From Siniperca chuatsi (Eukaryota > Chordata > Actinopteri > Centrarchiformes > Sinipercidae): a stretch of 64,000 nt of DNA. This document shows, in pieces, positions 47,501 to 59,395 of the stretch. A program made the position numbers and the translations under genes. Below the pieces are notes generated by a model, which was given only the letters and a program-made list of their open reading frames with translations, was not told where the DNA came from and did no database searches. Position 1 is the stretch's first letter; each line of letters begins with the position of its first letter. Location of the stretch: the NCBI RefSeq assembly GCF_020085105.1, contig NC_058048.1, positions 6,320,862-6,384,861 of the forward strand, given 5' to 3'.

Positions 47501-50500
47501 TATATTAGCTTTATATTCACTGTACAGACATGAAAGCAGGATCAGTAGTCTTATCTAACTCTCAGAAAGAAAGAAAATAAATGTATTTTCAAAAATGTTG
47601 TGCAGTGCTGCATGTGAAACAGCACCATTAGATGTGAGCAGTTATAGCGTCAGTCCAACTATAGTTATACCTGGAGCTATGTGAGAGGTTCAAAGCAGCA
47701 GCGAGGATCGTCTTGGTTCCTGGTTTGAGTCAGGTCCTGTTACAGCTTCATGAGTGTCCCTAAAGCCTTTTTGGACTGAGCCTGGGACTCTGGAATGTGG
47801 GATCTTCTCCAGAGAGGAATACAATGGGCAGATATCAGAATTAACAGTATGAGCCATACTGAACCCATCCCCTTGTTATAGGATAGATGTGATCCAGTTT
47901 ATTTACACCTACTCTATTGTGTTTATTATTATTATTATCATTTTATTTTATTATTATTATTATTACTGCAGTCAAAGGTTTCAATGGGTAGCTTTAGTGT
48001 CACATGGTCTAAATGCTGTTTCAAAGGCTTATACACCCTGACAAGAATACAATTAAAATGTAAATACTGAATATTGCTGATGGTGGGCCTTTATTTAAAG
48101 TGTCTCCCTTCAGCATTTTTTTTTCTCAGCCCCTTGTTACATTATGTCCTTCATTTTCTTCCATTGTTTTCAGTTTCAAGCATGAAGTTATTCCTAGCAT
48201 GCTTGTGCTATGTCTGCAATTATGGCGGTCTTTGGTGTTGTTTTATATTTGCGTATTTTAGGTTATTATAGTGACTGTAAGATCAGTCAGCATGATGAAT
48301 AAACCGGCTTAAATGGCTTTTATGATGGTGTGGTTAGTCTCACAGAACTAATACTGTCATGGAGACACCATAAAGCCTTGTCTTTATGTTGGCACTGCCC
48401 TGACCACATTGGACATATTTTATTTTAGCTTCTTGCAGATCATGGAGACCGTAGATGCAGACATGTCATCATGCAGGCACAAACACGCAAAGTTCACAAA
48501 GGTGGTTTGGAGACTTGTCTAGTTTCCAAACCACAATAACTTAGAGAATACTTTACTTGCGTCACAATTTCATCATGACGGAAGTATCGTTCACTGCACA
48601 CAAACTCATATACACACACAGATGAATTGTTTCTAAAATCAGCATGTCACAACAACAGCCTGTTAACTACATTTACCAGAGTAAAGGTCTCACAGACACT
48701 CAAGGAAGATATCATTTTACCACCTCAGTCTTTTTCACAGACGCGTGTGCGTTTGTCTATGTCTGTAATCAACTGTTCAGACTTCATCTTGAAAAACAAG
48801 ACTAAGAGTCTATAGCCATGCTACTCAGGCACAGCTAAATGCTAATGCTAGCATGGCAACATGCTGATGTGTAGCAGTAGCACATGTTTACCTCTTAAAC
48901 ACATCTTATTTAGCGTGTTAGTATGCTAACATTTGCTAATTAGCACTAAACACAAAGTACAGCTGAGGCTGATGGGATTACCAAAGTTATTCATTCATCC
49001 TCCCATCATCTGGAAATCATCAGTGTCTGTACCAAATTTAATGGCAATGAATCCATCCAATAGTTGTTGAAACATTTCACTAAAAACCACAAAGAAGTGC
49101 TGTAGGAAAAGTCAGGGGATCACCAAAGTCAGTAGGATGCATCTTTTGGGAACCAATGAATGTCTGTACAAAAGTTCATGGCAATCCATCCAATATTTGT
49201 TAAGATATTTCAGTCGGGACCAAAGCGGTGGACTGACCGACGGTCATTGCTGTCCCTAGAGCCACGCCGCTAGAATGGCTAATAAAGTGTTTTATTCTGT
49301 ATTTGGAGAGTTAAGTTGGACGTTTTTGAATAGAGGTCAACACAGTCCATCCACATCCATGGTTCAACACATCCATGGTGGTCTGCCCTCTAAAGAAGTG
49401 TAGCTGTTTTGTCTGGCTGGTTATCATACATAAGAAGCTTTAAACACTTGCTGGTGTCTAGTTGTGTACTTGCAGTGAATGGCCTGAGGTTTTATTTCCT
49501 GAGAACACAGGAAAAGACTATGTGGCAAGACGCACTGTACGATTGCCAAAACACACCCTGGTTTAACTTTCCTCTTATTTTCCTGTATGTCATCCCCACC
49601 TTCCCTTTTTCCTCCACCTCCATTGTCCCCCAATTTCCCCTCCTCCTCCACCTCTTCTTCATCTCCCTCCCTGTTCCCTTGCCTCCTCTCTTCTATCTTC
49701 CTCCTCTCCTCCTTCAGCTTGTGTTCCAAACTGCAGATCCAGACAGAGATGGACTCTGCCTACTTCCTGGAAACGCTGGCTGGCAACTTCATGGATGTGG
49801 TCCAGTACAATGAAGACAACAGGGGGTTTGAGGTGAGAGAGAGTAGACGCATGCCAAACAACATCAGTAAAACATCATAAAACATGGATTTTGGAGGCAG
49901 ATACTGATTATTTTGGATTGAATCAACCAGTAGCGGACATTTTGTGCCAACAGTTGCTGTCTTTAAATTTGTTAAATGTTTTTTTTATGCCAAAAAAAGT
50001 TGTTCATTGCTCACAAATGGTATATAAACCATCATTAGACATTGAAACTCTGTATTGCATATAATAAAACAGAAAATTCTTTACATAGGTTATTAGCTGC
50101 TTAAAGGAATAGTAAAAATTAGGAGTTGTGCTTATTCGCTTTCTTTCCAAAGGATAGATGAGCAGATTTTTATAGACTGACCTGAGAAATTATTCCAGTA
50201 TAGTTTACTAAATCACCTTAGGGGTGACAGACATCTGATATAAACACAATACAGTATATCAGATCTGACATGATGTATGCAGGTTGAACTGAGACAGAAG
50301 AAAGTTTTGTGTACAGCCTTTGTAGGTCAGGGGTTGACCCAGGATCCAGTCTTGGTTGAGTGGAAGGCAGTTATGAGGTGTAGGAGGGTTTCAGACAGAT
50401 CAAGCAGTGTACTGAAACACAATAAACCCTGCATTGTTTAACAGCGAGAGGCCCAGAGATCCTGCCTTGTAAGAGGATCTCCAGGGATGTTCCTGGGGCC

Positions 50501-53500
50501 GCTTGCTTGCTTGCTTACTTTGTCTGTATCTCTATATGAGAAGCGGAGCCCCTTTAGTTACCTACATACATTATGGATGGCTCGTGACTCAGTAAAGAAG
50601 GGACCAACTGAGTAAAATTACAGGAAGGTGGGAAGTAGGATTTGAGTTTTAGGTTTTTGAAGAATGACACCAGTCTAGTTTGATTAATGCTGCCCAAATT
50701 TTGTGCTGAAATGTAATACCTTAGATTTCTCTCGAATTTGAGTAATAAAGCTTCTGTAGCAGCAAACACATAATGGTTTCCCATTGTGTCAGATTTTTCA
50801 CAATACTTGGGTATGTGTCATAATAACCTAGTGGGCAGTAGAAAGAAGAGAGCCCGAATAAGACTGGGCTTAAAAAAATAAAAAAAATAAAATAAAAAAT
50901 TTGATCACATGTCAAGGTGTCTGGTTGATTTCCATGATAATGACGCCATGATAATGGGAAGTCAAACTGACTTTCACTTTCATTTTCAGGTGGCATGGTT
51001 AAATGCTTTGGAAAACACTCTGACTCAGTAATTGCTTTGTACTGTTAATTTAGACAACGAAAAAACTTGTTACTCTGTAATAAAACAGTAAGCAACACAG
51101 GGACAGGGTGTGTCAGTTCAGCCTTTTTATTTACTTTGTACAGAAACAACTATGTCAGCTCCCAATCTGTAGTTTGCAGTGGAAATTTCAATGACACTTC
51201 TCTTCTTAGTTTGCTTATCTGCAACTCTGACATTATCTGCTGCAAAGCTGAGATAGACAGGTTTATGTACTGGTGTGATGATCATCATTTCCACATCAAT
51301 GTTTGGAAAACTGAGGAAACTGTTTTGGATCCCAGCTCAGTTGGTGAGCAGCTGTGACATCAGACAGGTCATTTTTTATAAATATTTAGGGGTACACATA
51401 GACAGCGGTCTTAACTGACACACGGATGTTGCAAACATCAGCACCTCCATTTTATTCACTCTCTTATACAGTATTATGCTCATTTGTTACCATAGAGTGC
51501 ATCCTATGGTCAAGTTTAAGGATCAAATTCTTAGTCTGGTAAAGACGGCATGGAAGATCATGGGGATGTCCACACCCCATACCCCCCAAGACATTTCTGA
51601 GATTATTAACATTTCTGCACTATTCAGCAGGCCATAAGGATTTTATCTGTCTCTTCTCATGTGTTGAACTGAGTACGAGGTAATGAATTCTGGTAAGTGT
51701 CATAGGGTCCTATCGTGCAGGCACTATCGTTACAAACATTCATTTGTCCCTCTATCTGTTAAAAGAATACTCCACTGATTTAGCATTGCACTCGATGGAC
51801 AGTTTTAAACAAGACTAAGAGTCAACAGTCCTGCTAGCGGCTCTCTGAGGTTCTGCAGTGCTTTGAGCTAAATGTTAATGTCGGCATGCTGACAATGACA
51901 ATGCTAACATGTTGAGCAGGTATAATGTTCACCATGTTCACCATTTTAGTTTAGCTTACTAGCATGCTAATATTTGGTAATTACACAAAACACATAGCAC
52001 AGCTGAGGCTGATGGTATTCGGTCATAAACCAAAGCGTTGAACAAATTTGACCTGATGGTGCTGCGAGAGGAAAAGTCAGGGGATCACCAATTATTCCAG
52101 TTCATCCTGAGGGGGATGTGAATGTGTGAACCAAATTTAATGGCAATCCATAAAATAATTGTTGAGACATTTCACTAAAAACCACAAATGTCAACCTCAT
52201 GGTGGTGCTAGAGGAAAAGTCAGGGGATTACCAAAGTCATTAGGATTCATCCCATGAATGTCTGTACAAAATGTCATGCCAATCCATCCAATAGTTGTTG
52301 AGATATTTCAGTCCATACAAAAGTGGACATTGCCATCTCTAAAAAAAGTAACTAAATCGATGCAGCAGAGATATCGTTTTTATTCCGTGCATTCTTCTTC
52401 CTTGCCAAAACCTGGCACCTTCATTACCCACAATGCAACATGAACGCTGAGATTCGAGTGTGTTATGCTAGTAGGGGATAGTATAGCCTTGAGCCGCTAG
52501 CCTCAAGCAGAGATGAGAAGTGGCATACAGAGGTCTGGCAAACTAACTTCCTTCCACTTTTTTCATTTTCAAACTTGTAGTCTTCAGCCCCAACCGACGC
52601 TGTGACATCACTTGAGGCGATTTATCAGACGCCACACAGCTCCCTCTGAAGACACAAAGGGCTTTATACAACATATGCCGTAGTACTCCCCAACACCTGG
52701 TAACAGATTTGATGTGTAAAATTGCTGGAGTTCCTCTTTAAACCTATCAAAGGGCAACTATTGGGGGACAGACAAAAGGGTAACCGATGGACACTTCATA
52801 CTATTGTGTGCGTCGTTGTAGTCTAACTGACTTTTTGTGACATGTCTGTTTTCTGTGCTGCAATTCCTTTAATCCAAGACAATTGTTTTCTTTCAGGAGA
52901 CAATAAAAGCAACCTTGAAACTTGAAAACTGTGTATCACATTTCACATAGTAAAGAAATTCCCATACTACAATTATATAGACAGGCAATGAATTATATAG
53001 CCCAGCCCTAGTCCTGAACTTGTGGAAAATCTTACAGCCCTTTCAAAGTAGTTTCAAGTAGGACACACAACATGTTTCACAACATGTTTTTTCATCATTT
53101 GTTACTGTACTTCTGTCCCCTTTCTTTTTCCCTCTTGGTGGCCTTTTTTTTTTTACCAGTTACCCCTTTTTCCCCCTCCCCTTTTTTTCATCCCATCCCC
53201 TCTCTGTCCCCCTGGTGCCTTGAGGAGACGTGAGTCCGGTTACCAATAAGCTGATGTGAAAAAGTAACAAAAGACTGGTCTCTTTGGTTTCCTGTCGCCC
53301 CAAGCCAAAGAGACGCTTATAAAAGAACCGAGAGGAGCGGTGGGCCACGGAGTCCACAGCACCAGCAGACAAACACAGCCACAGCTGCCTCTCTGAGACA
53401 AAGGGCTGGGTATAGAGCAAACTACCAGGTTTTAGGTACCACTGAGGAATTTGGGTAAGAACTAGGACCGAGGTGTAACTCAATCGGAAGAGTCACAGCA

Positions 53501-56500
53501 GTGGCTTCACAGCCGAGGGGTTATCAATGGGGTGCTTTATAAAATACGGACAGACATTATGTAACGCTACAGCTTGTTGAACAAGTACTAACAGTTCCTC
53601 TTTCTACTCAGAAGATGAGAGAGGTGCAGATGGGATAGTTGTCATGGGTCATTTATAGTTAACAAGGCTTTCATTTCGCACGTAAGAACTGTAATCACTG
53701 CCAACTGTTTACTCCTCCAACCCTCATGCCAGTACTACATTTTGTTTTAGGCAAGTTTATATCAGGAAAGGGCACAACCACAGTGTTGGACTGATGCCAC
53801 TGAGTAGCCATAGTGTATTACTGAGGAGCATTGAGGATTGGTATACAGGAAAGGGATCACCACAGTTATCCAAAAGTTGCAATGAACTCCTCCAATTTTT
53901 GGGCTAACCTTTTGATTCATGTCAAGGTAGTAACAGCAGATCCCCAAGGTTGTAATGTGCTGTAAACCACCTATGATACATTCACATGTCTAGTGATTGT
54001 GGAGGGAAAGCCCTGCAGGACAGCACTCTGAGTTCTTCCTTACACTTCACATGTGCCTTTATGCACTGTAGCACTAATAATAATGCTGCCATCTCCTCAC
54101 AAGGAACACAGATTTGTGTATACATTCTACTACACAGCATTTTATTTATATAGCAGCAATTCATAACAGAAGTTATCTCATTGCACTTTTCCTATACAGC
54201 AGGTCTAGACCGTACTCTTTATATTATTATTTTACAGGGACCCATCAAATCCCACCATGAGCAAGCACTTGGCGACAGTGGCAAGGAAAAAACTTTCTTT
54301 AAGAGGCAGAAACCTCGGGCAGAACCAGACTCAATGGTAGGCAGCCAAATTGGGCAGGGTACACCTTTTTTTTATTCCAGTGAGGCTTGTCTTAGTCAAA
54401 TACAGGTTGAAAAAAAAAGAAAAATAAGCTCTTCTATTGCAACAACAAAGTTCAGACATTAACTTTAATTGTTGTTGGTCAGTTGGTCAGTTGTTCAGTT
54501 GGACGGTTCACCATGACTGAAAAATCTATACTATTGCATAAATTACCATGAAATTCTATGCAGCCAGTCATGGTCCCCAAAGGATGAAGCCTACCAGACT
54601 TTTCCTTTTTTTGGTTGCTAATTTGCTTATGTTAGCATGCTAACACGCTAAACTAAAGATGGTGAACATGGTAATCATTAACTGTAAACATCAACATGTT
54701 AGCATTGTCATTATGAGCATGTTACCATGCTGACATCAGCATTTAGCTTAAAGCACTGCTGTGCCAAAGTACAACTGCAAAGAGCTGCTAGTGTGGCTGT
54801 ACACTCTTAGTCTTGTTGTGTATGATATGATTACATATTGGGGTTTTTAAATGGGTGGTATTTACTGTACATTAATATTATGTAATGCATTTTGTGGAGG
54901 CTATCACCAGTTTGTTTGCTTTTTGTTTTTTGTGCTGCATAACTTGGCCAGGGTACACTTGGGAAAATAATATTATTTCAGTTTCCCCCTAAGTAAAGGT
55001 TAAACAAATGAAATAAATAAGCTCTCCTATTGCTGCCATAAAGTGCAATAACTGTAATACAGAGATTTTAATGTTACATCAAGGCCAGTTCTTTTTCAAG
55101 AATAAACAATAAGAGAAGGCACCTGGGGCTGGCGTGTATATGTCTAGCCATAATAAATCAGGCCAGTTCATATGATAATTGCCCTTGTCCTTTAGGTGAA
55201 AGCTGCTTAAGTAGAAAGGAAATGATTTGCAGTTATATTTAGCAGAGAAAACCATGAAATTACAAAACTGAAGTTCTGGAATGTGGAAAACATCATCAAC
55301 TACAATCTTGATAGATCAGTCAGAGCTGATTCAGAGCATAGATTTCTTTCCAACTTGCCTGGAATCAATTCATTTTGGTGTCACCATCGTTCCATCTACA
55401 CAATGTGGAAAAAGTATAAACAGTAATAGGTAGCCCTAAAATAATACACCATGTAAAGAGTGCAACTATTCATATGACAGTATTAAAGAGTAAGTTACCC
55501 AAAATACAAAATAACAGTTGACAAAACAATCTCACCACAAAGTCCGTTTAACAGCTGTTTTGGAGTTTGTTTTTTCAGCTGCTGTTTTCAAGATGAACAA
55601 AAACCTCATTGCTCACTTATCTCTTGTGGTATGTAGCCAAGCAGATAGTTCAAGTTTTAACATAATGGCCTCTCAGACTTCTCCTGATGAACCAAGCCTT
55701 TAACCATTTGCCTACGGCGGTCCATTGGGTGGCAGTGAACGACACAGAGAAAACTTCCAAGTTCTGACAGGAGGCCTGTGTGTGAGAAAACTCCTATTTC
55801 TAGCGTGATTGGGGTATACTGCGAGATTGACAGCCAGGTCAACAAACACACTGGCCCTCAAGCTGGACCTTGAGGATGTGCAATTTACAACAACCTATGC
55901 AGTGCATTCTGTAGGAGCACCAGTATTGACAAAACTTTGCTGCACCACCAGTCATATTTTCAGGAAACTTGAGGAAGAACATTAGAACTTGTTATTGGGT
56001 GACTCCAATGTACATTTGGGAAAACGTAATTGCTTTTGTAAAATCTTATTTAGAGCAGTTTATTGGCATATTCTGTACTATGATCAGAACAGCACAGAGA
56101 GGAAGTTGATGTTTAGTTTGTAGCTCAAGGAAGATGAAATTGAACCTCATCTGCTTTCCAATTATGGGCGATCTCTCCCTGCGAATGATCTCCCCGGTGA
56201 CATTACATTTACAGTGCAGTTATTCCTTTTCATCCTATATTGCTTTTGTTAGAGATCAGTTTCTCTTTGGAGTAAAATGAAAATAATTTGATAACGTGTA
56301 CGCATATGTTCAAGTTCATGTTTCCTATTATAATAAAGGCTTGGGGAATACTTTCACCCACAGAAAATTACATTAAAAAAATTTCATAAATTGCTAGTTA
56401 TCATCTAACTGGGAGGTAATCATAAAGTTCTGATACATTTGCTTCAACCTTATATATTGAGAAGGTGACGTCGTCTTAATTCATTTGCTTTTTTCCCCTC

Positions 56501-57651
56501 TTCTTTATGGCGCGGTTGTCAATGTAGGGCGTGATAGGCACCAACATCACCATCAAGGTGCTGTGTGGTGTGATGGGTGACACCTCACTGGGGGAGCCTT
56601 ATGCCCGGTATGCTGCTGTGGCCCGCCTCATGATGGACACCTTCGCTATGAAATGCCTGGATGCCAGCTTCAGTAACTACCTCAGAGACATGACTAATAC
56701 ATCCTGGGATGGGCTGGCTGCAGGGGGAGGTGGGTATGGACATGTACTGGGAATTGGTATGTTTGTGTGTGTAAACATGGTTATTTTAGTGGGTTCTATT
56801 TTAAAATGTCTCCGCAATCACTTCATGACACTTCTATTTTTATGTACCTTGTATTTTTGGGTCCCTCTTATTGGTGCAGTAGGTTGTCAGGTGGTGTGTT
56901 TATGTTCTAATGACAGAGCATAACTGGAATAGACAATGTGATGTCACATTGAAATTTTCCACCGTAGTCCAACAATAATACAGGAGCAATCAACTGCAGT
57001 AGAGGCAGAACCACCAATTTCTCCATCATCAGTAGCCTCAGGAGACCAGAATATAACACAGCCTGTTGAGTATGCGATGTGGGTACAGTCATAACATAGC
57101 AAACCCATTTTTGGGTGTTGTCACAAGGCTTTTTTAGGAAAAGTTAAATAAAAGTAGACTAGGCAGAGTTCTGGCAAAATAGGTGCACCAAAAAATGTCA
57201 TTACATCACTTAACTACTAAGCAAGTCTTGGAATGATGAACATCCCAATTTTTTCTTCTGGGGGGAAAGTTAAATTAAGAGTTTTTATCAGGCTTTAAAA
57301 CATCCCAGGTGTGTTTAACCAAAAGTGGGTTCTCTATATTCCATGTTGTACCTTTGCCATGGGCTGTGGTTCCAGTTCCCAGCTTCAGTTTCATGAGTAG
57401 GAGGGCTAGAGGGGGATCACTGGAACAGGAAATGGTCTCTTAAAAAGCCACTGCTGGGATGTGTCTGCATAACCCCCCCCCCCAGTCATGTGGGTTTTAG
57501 TTGCACTCTTTCCTCTCTTAATTGGGGCTGAATAACTGAAAGTGATTTTGGGAGCAAAGCCATTTTAAACCAATTGTTAGCTTTACCAGACCTGTGTTGT
57601 TAGTGCCTTGATTTATATTAACCAACTGAATATGCTGGCCATGGGTACATT

Positions 57652-57698
<47 letters not shown>

Positions 57699-59163
57699 GT
57701 CAGGGAGACAGTGGGTCTACCAGACCTGCACTGAATTTGGATTCTACCAGAGCACTGATTCGCCCAACCAACCATTCACTGGCTTCCCTCTTGTGTGAGT
57801 ACACTAAACATTGCCCCTCTGCCTACTAAACTCATAATTATGTTTAACCCCTGCACCTGCTCCCCCTTCACCCACAGCATACACTGGCCATTTTCTTTCT
57901 TTGCTTCCAGCTTCATTAGATGTTGCATTGTTCATCTGTGTTTTTCTCATCTAGGTATCATTTGAAACAGTGTGCAGACTTCTACAATGTCAGTGCCGAG
58001 CAGCTGGCGGAGGCCGTGGCCCAGACCAATGAGTATTACGGCGGCTATGGCATACGCTCCACCAGAATAGTTTTTCCCAACGGGTCCATTGACCCCTGGC
58101 ACGCCTTGGGAATCACCCAGGACATCACACCTGATCTCCCTGCTGTTTTCATCAAAGGTGAGAAAGAATAAAATCCCACTGAAGTACAAGCAGTGTGACT
58201 TTGTGTTTACAGCTCAAAAGAAAGTTGATGTTATACTGTCTTCTAGAAACAAGATTTTAAAATGTATATTATGATTCAATCTGATTTTAAAAAAACAAAA
58301 CAAACCCAAAATGCCCAGTCCATTATTCAGCAGTTTTACCACATAGACATCTTTGCTGCTATCCAACTTGCTAGCTTAGATAGCAAAGTAACTGGCAACA
58401 ACTAGCTAGCTTGTTAGCTAATGCTAACTTGAAGGATAAATGCGCCCATTTATTCCCGAATAAGCACGTATTTAGTGACTTAGTGATCAAAATCCATCCA
58501 GGTAAAAACTGGACTGACTTTGAATAAAAAGTGAACGGTTTTTAAACTTGTAGGTTACATATAACCAATGTTTCAAAAGCAGAATGTGTAGCTATGTGTT
58601 AACTACATGTTGAAATAGAGTCAAACTTTGGTATCTGCACAGTATGATTTAAAACATATCAAATGGCACGAAGTACAAAACTCAAGCCCAAATCGTACAT
58701 ACAATACATCTGATTTTGTCTGTTCTTGTTTATGTACAGCAGTTATAGCTGGCGCCTTGTAAGTAGACCTAACCTTTGACCACCGTTCATCATTAAGCCT
58801 TTGAGGAACTTACTTAATTTGTGTATTTCCACGTCTAAAATCTGTTGAGTCACACAAGTTAACTGAACACTGAATTTCGTTAGTGGTTGGTTTACATTAC
58901 AGAAGCCAAGCAACAGTTTCAGAGTAGAACAATAGCTTACTTGTTCAACTCTAGCTTTATTAGGTGGATAATTGTTCTTGTAACTCAGAAAATCTCGGTT
59001 TTACTGTTTTTCGCTGCCATATCCATTATATTTATATTTTTTCTATGATCCAGGAACAGCCCACTGTGCCAACATGTATCCTGCCAGGAGCGAGGATCTC
59101 CCCCAGCTGGCTCTGGCCCGTGACCACATCTTCTTACTTCTCCAGCAGTGGTTGAAGCAATGA
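44532..59163 (+). CDS. prss16: Family S28 serine carboxypeptidase, PRSS16/K12H4.7-like (complete, 492 aa)
   Basis: Secretory/lysosomal serine peptidase of the PRSS16, PRCP and DPP7 family, which cleaves after proline; PRSS16 itself trims peptides in thymic epithelium. Exons: 44532-44738, 45052-45233, 45915-46147, 47144-47279, 49718-49832, 56528-56729, 57704-57794, 57955-58157, 59054-59163 (1479 nt, phases agree). A hydrophobic signal peptide spans about residues 1-26. LEHRFYGKS is followed by [11 protein letters not shown] with Ser173, SIDPWH with Asp435 and TAHCANM with His460, a full S28 triad. [14 protein letters not shown] is typical of the family. N-glycosylation sequons sit at N247, N297, N348, N400 and N431. 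Human PRSS16 is 514 aa. The subfamily name is less certain than the family, since the serine motif resembles invertebrate K12H4.7 proteins. Confidence 0.9.
45344..45367. repeat. Poly(T) run of 24
   Basis: Plus-strand T run in intron 2 of the S28 protease gene. It is too far from the acceptor at 45915 to act as its pyrimidine tract. Confidence 0.95.
48791..49285. mobile_element. Fish interspersed repeat, copy 1 (GTCAGGGGATCACCAAAGT family)
   Basis: It begins AACAAGACTAAGAGTCTATAG and passes through GCTAGCATGGCAACATGCTG and CACAGCTGAGGCTGATGG-like words. It ends with GTCAGGGGATCACCAAAGTC, GGCAATCCATCCAATA and GAGCCACGCCGCTAGAATGG. The family is abundant in teleosts. This copy lies in intron 4 of the S28 protease gene; two further copies follow in intron 5. 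Confidence 0.6.
49567..49717 (+). promoter_or_regulatory. 150-nt polypyrimidine tract before S28 protease exon 5
   Basis: From 49567 to the acceptor at 49717 the plus strand is almost all C and T, ending CCTCCTTCAG. It contains many CTCCTCC and TTCCTC repeats. PTB and U2AF bind such sequence; an effect on splicing is inferred. Confidence 0.6.
50101..50180. mobile_element. Terminal fragment of the TTAAAGGAATAGT repeat, inverted
   Basis: TTAAAGGAATAGTAAAAATTAGG followed by GCTTATTCGCTTTCTTTCC is the reverse complement of the right end of the repeat at 31880-32328. Another scrap in the other orientation, CTTATCTAACTCTCAG with AAGAAAGAAAATAAATG, lies at about 47550-47605. Confidence 0.45.
51759..52741. 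mobile_element. Second TTAA-flanked MITE copy, split by a nested repeat
   Basis: The left end TTAA-AAGAATACTCCACTGATTTA at 51759 and right end (reverse complement TTAA-AGAGGAACTCCAGCAATTTT) at 52741 are related to the element at 26653. The inside from about 51805 to 52340 is a different fish repeat. The MITE core resumes at about 52350 with the ACCCACAATGCAAC block. Confidence 0.55.
51805..52340. mobile_element. Same fish repeat, copy 2, nested inside the TTAA MITE
   Basis: It shares AACAAGACTAAGAGTC, CACAGCTGAGGCTGATGG, GTCAGGGGATCACCAA and GGCAATCCAT words with copy 1 in the same orientation. It carries the GTCAGGGGATYACCAA block twice (about 52075 and 52220), which suggests an internal duplication. 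Confidence 0.6.
53243..53454 (+). promoter_or_regulatory. Orphan CCAAT/TATA promoter-like block with a candidate exon and donor
   Basis: CCAAT lies at 53243-53247 and TATAAAAG at 53318-53325, 75 bp apart. Between them is a 10-bp inverted repeat, GTCTCTTTGG / CCAAAGAGAC, ending just before the TATA box. The sequence then becomes GC-richer and reaches a good donor, TTTGG|GTAAGA, near 53454. No ATG occurs in this stretch. It lies inside intron 5 of the S28 protease gene on the same strand. It could be a solo LTR, an alternative promoter or chance. Confidence 0.3.
54633..54830. mobile_element. Same fish repeat, copy 3, inverted and truncated
   Basis: The reverse complement reads AACAAGACTAAGAGTGTACA, then AATGCTGATGTCAGCATGG and GACAATGCTAACATGTTG, matching the 5' half of copies 1 and 2. 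The GTCAGGGGATC half is absent. Confidence 0.55.
57654..57697 (+). repeat. (GT)22 microsatellite abutting the acceptor of S28 protease exon 7
   Basis: Twenty-two GT units are followed by TGTCAG and then the exon at 57704. The repeat therefore occupies the place of the polypyrimidine tract. Confidence 0.95.
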
Positions 59164-59365
59164 CTGACAGCCAAACGGGCCAATCAATGGCTTTGCAAAG
59201 CAAACTAATTAATTACTCTTTTGTCCAGATCATTGACATTGGTGTGACACTGCTTATTACTACTTTACTGCCACGTTTATGACTGCTTGAAAAGGCACTT
59301 TACACAAACATCTATAGGTACAAAGTTCAGGTATTTTAAATGAGTGAGACAATTTTGAGCTGATG

Positions 59366-59371
59366 AATAAA
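59366..59371 (+). terminator. Polyadenylation signal AATAAA of the S28 protease gene
   Basis: AATAAA occurs 203 nt after the TGA stop and is followed by a T-rich stretch, as expected for a cleavage site near 59385-59395. Confidence 0.7.
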
Positions 59372-59395
59372 GATGTTTTTTTTTAGCTATTTTCT

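Larger units (their letters stand above)
44739..49717 (+). other. S28 protease introns 1-4
   Basis: These introns hold the poly(T) run, a short telomere-like GGTTAGGGTTAGGGG at about 45605 and an impure CA stretch at 46170-46225. Intron 4 also carries repeat copy 1 and the long polypyrimidine tract. Confidence 0.65.
49833..56527 (+). other. S28 protease intron 5 (6.7 kb), repeat-rich
   Basis: It contains two copies of the GTCAGGGGATC repeat (one inverted), the second TTAA MITE, a TTAAAGGAATAGT fragment and the orphan promoter-like block at 53243-53454. No conserved exon was recognised. Confidence 0.65.

Noticed and set aside
53160..53483. 107-codon minus-strand ORF
   Set aside because: It is the complement of the CT-rich and promoter-like stretch; low complexity, no recognised homology.
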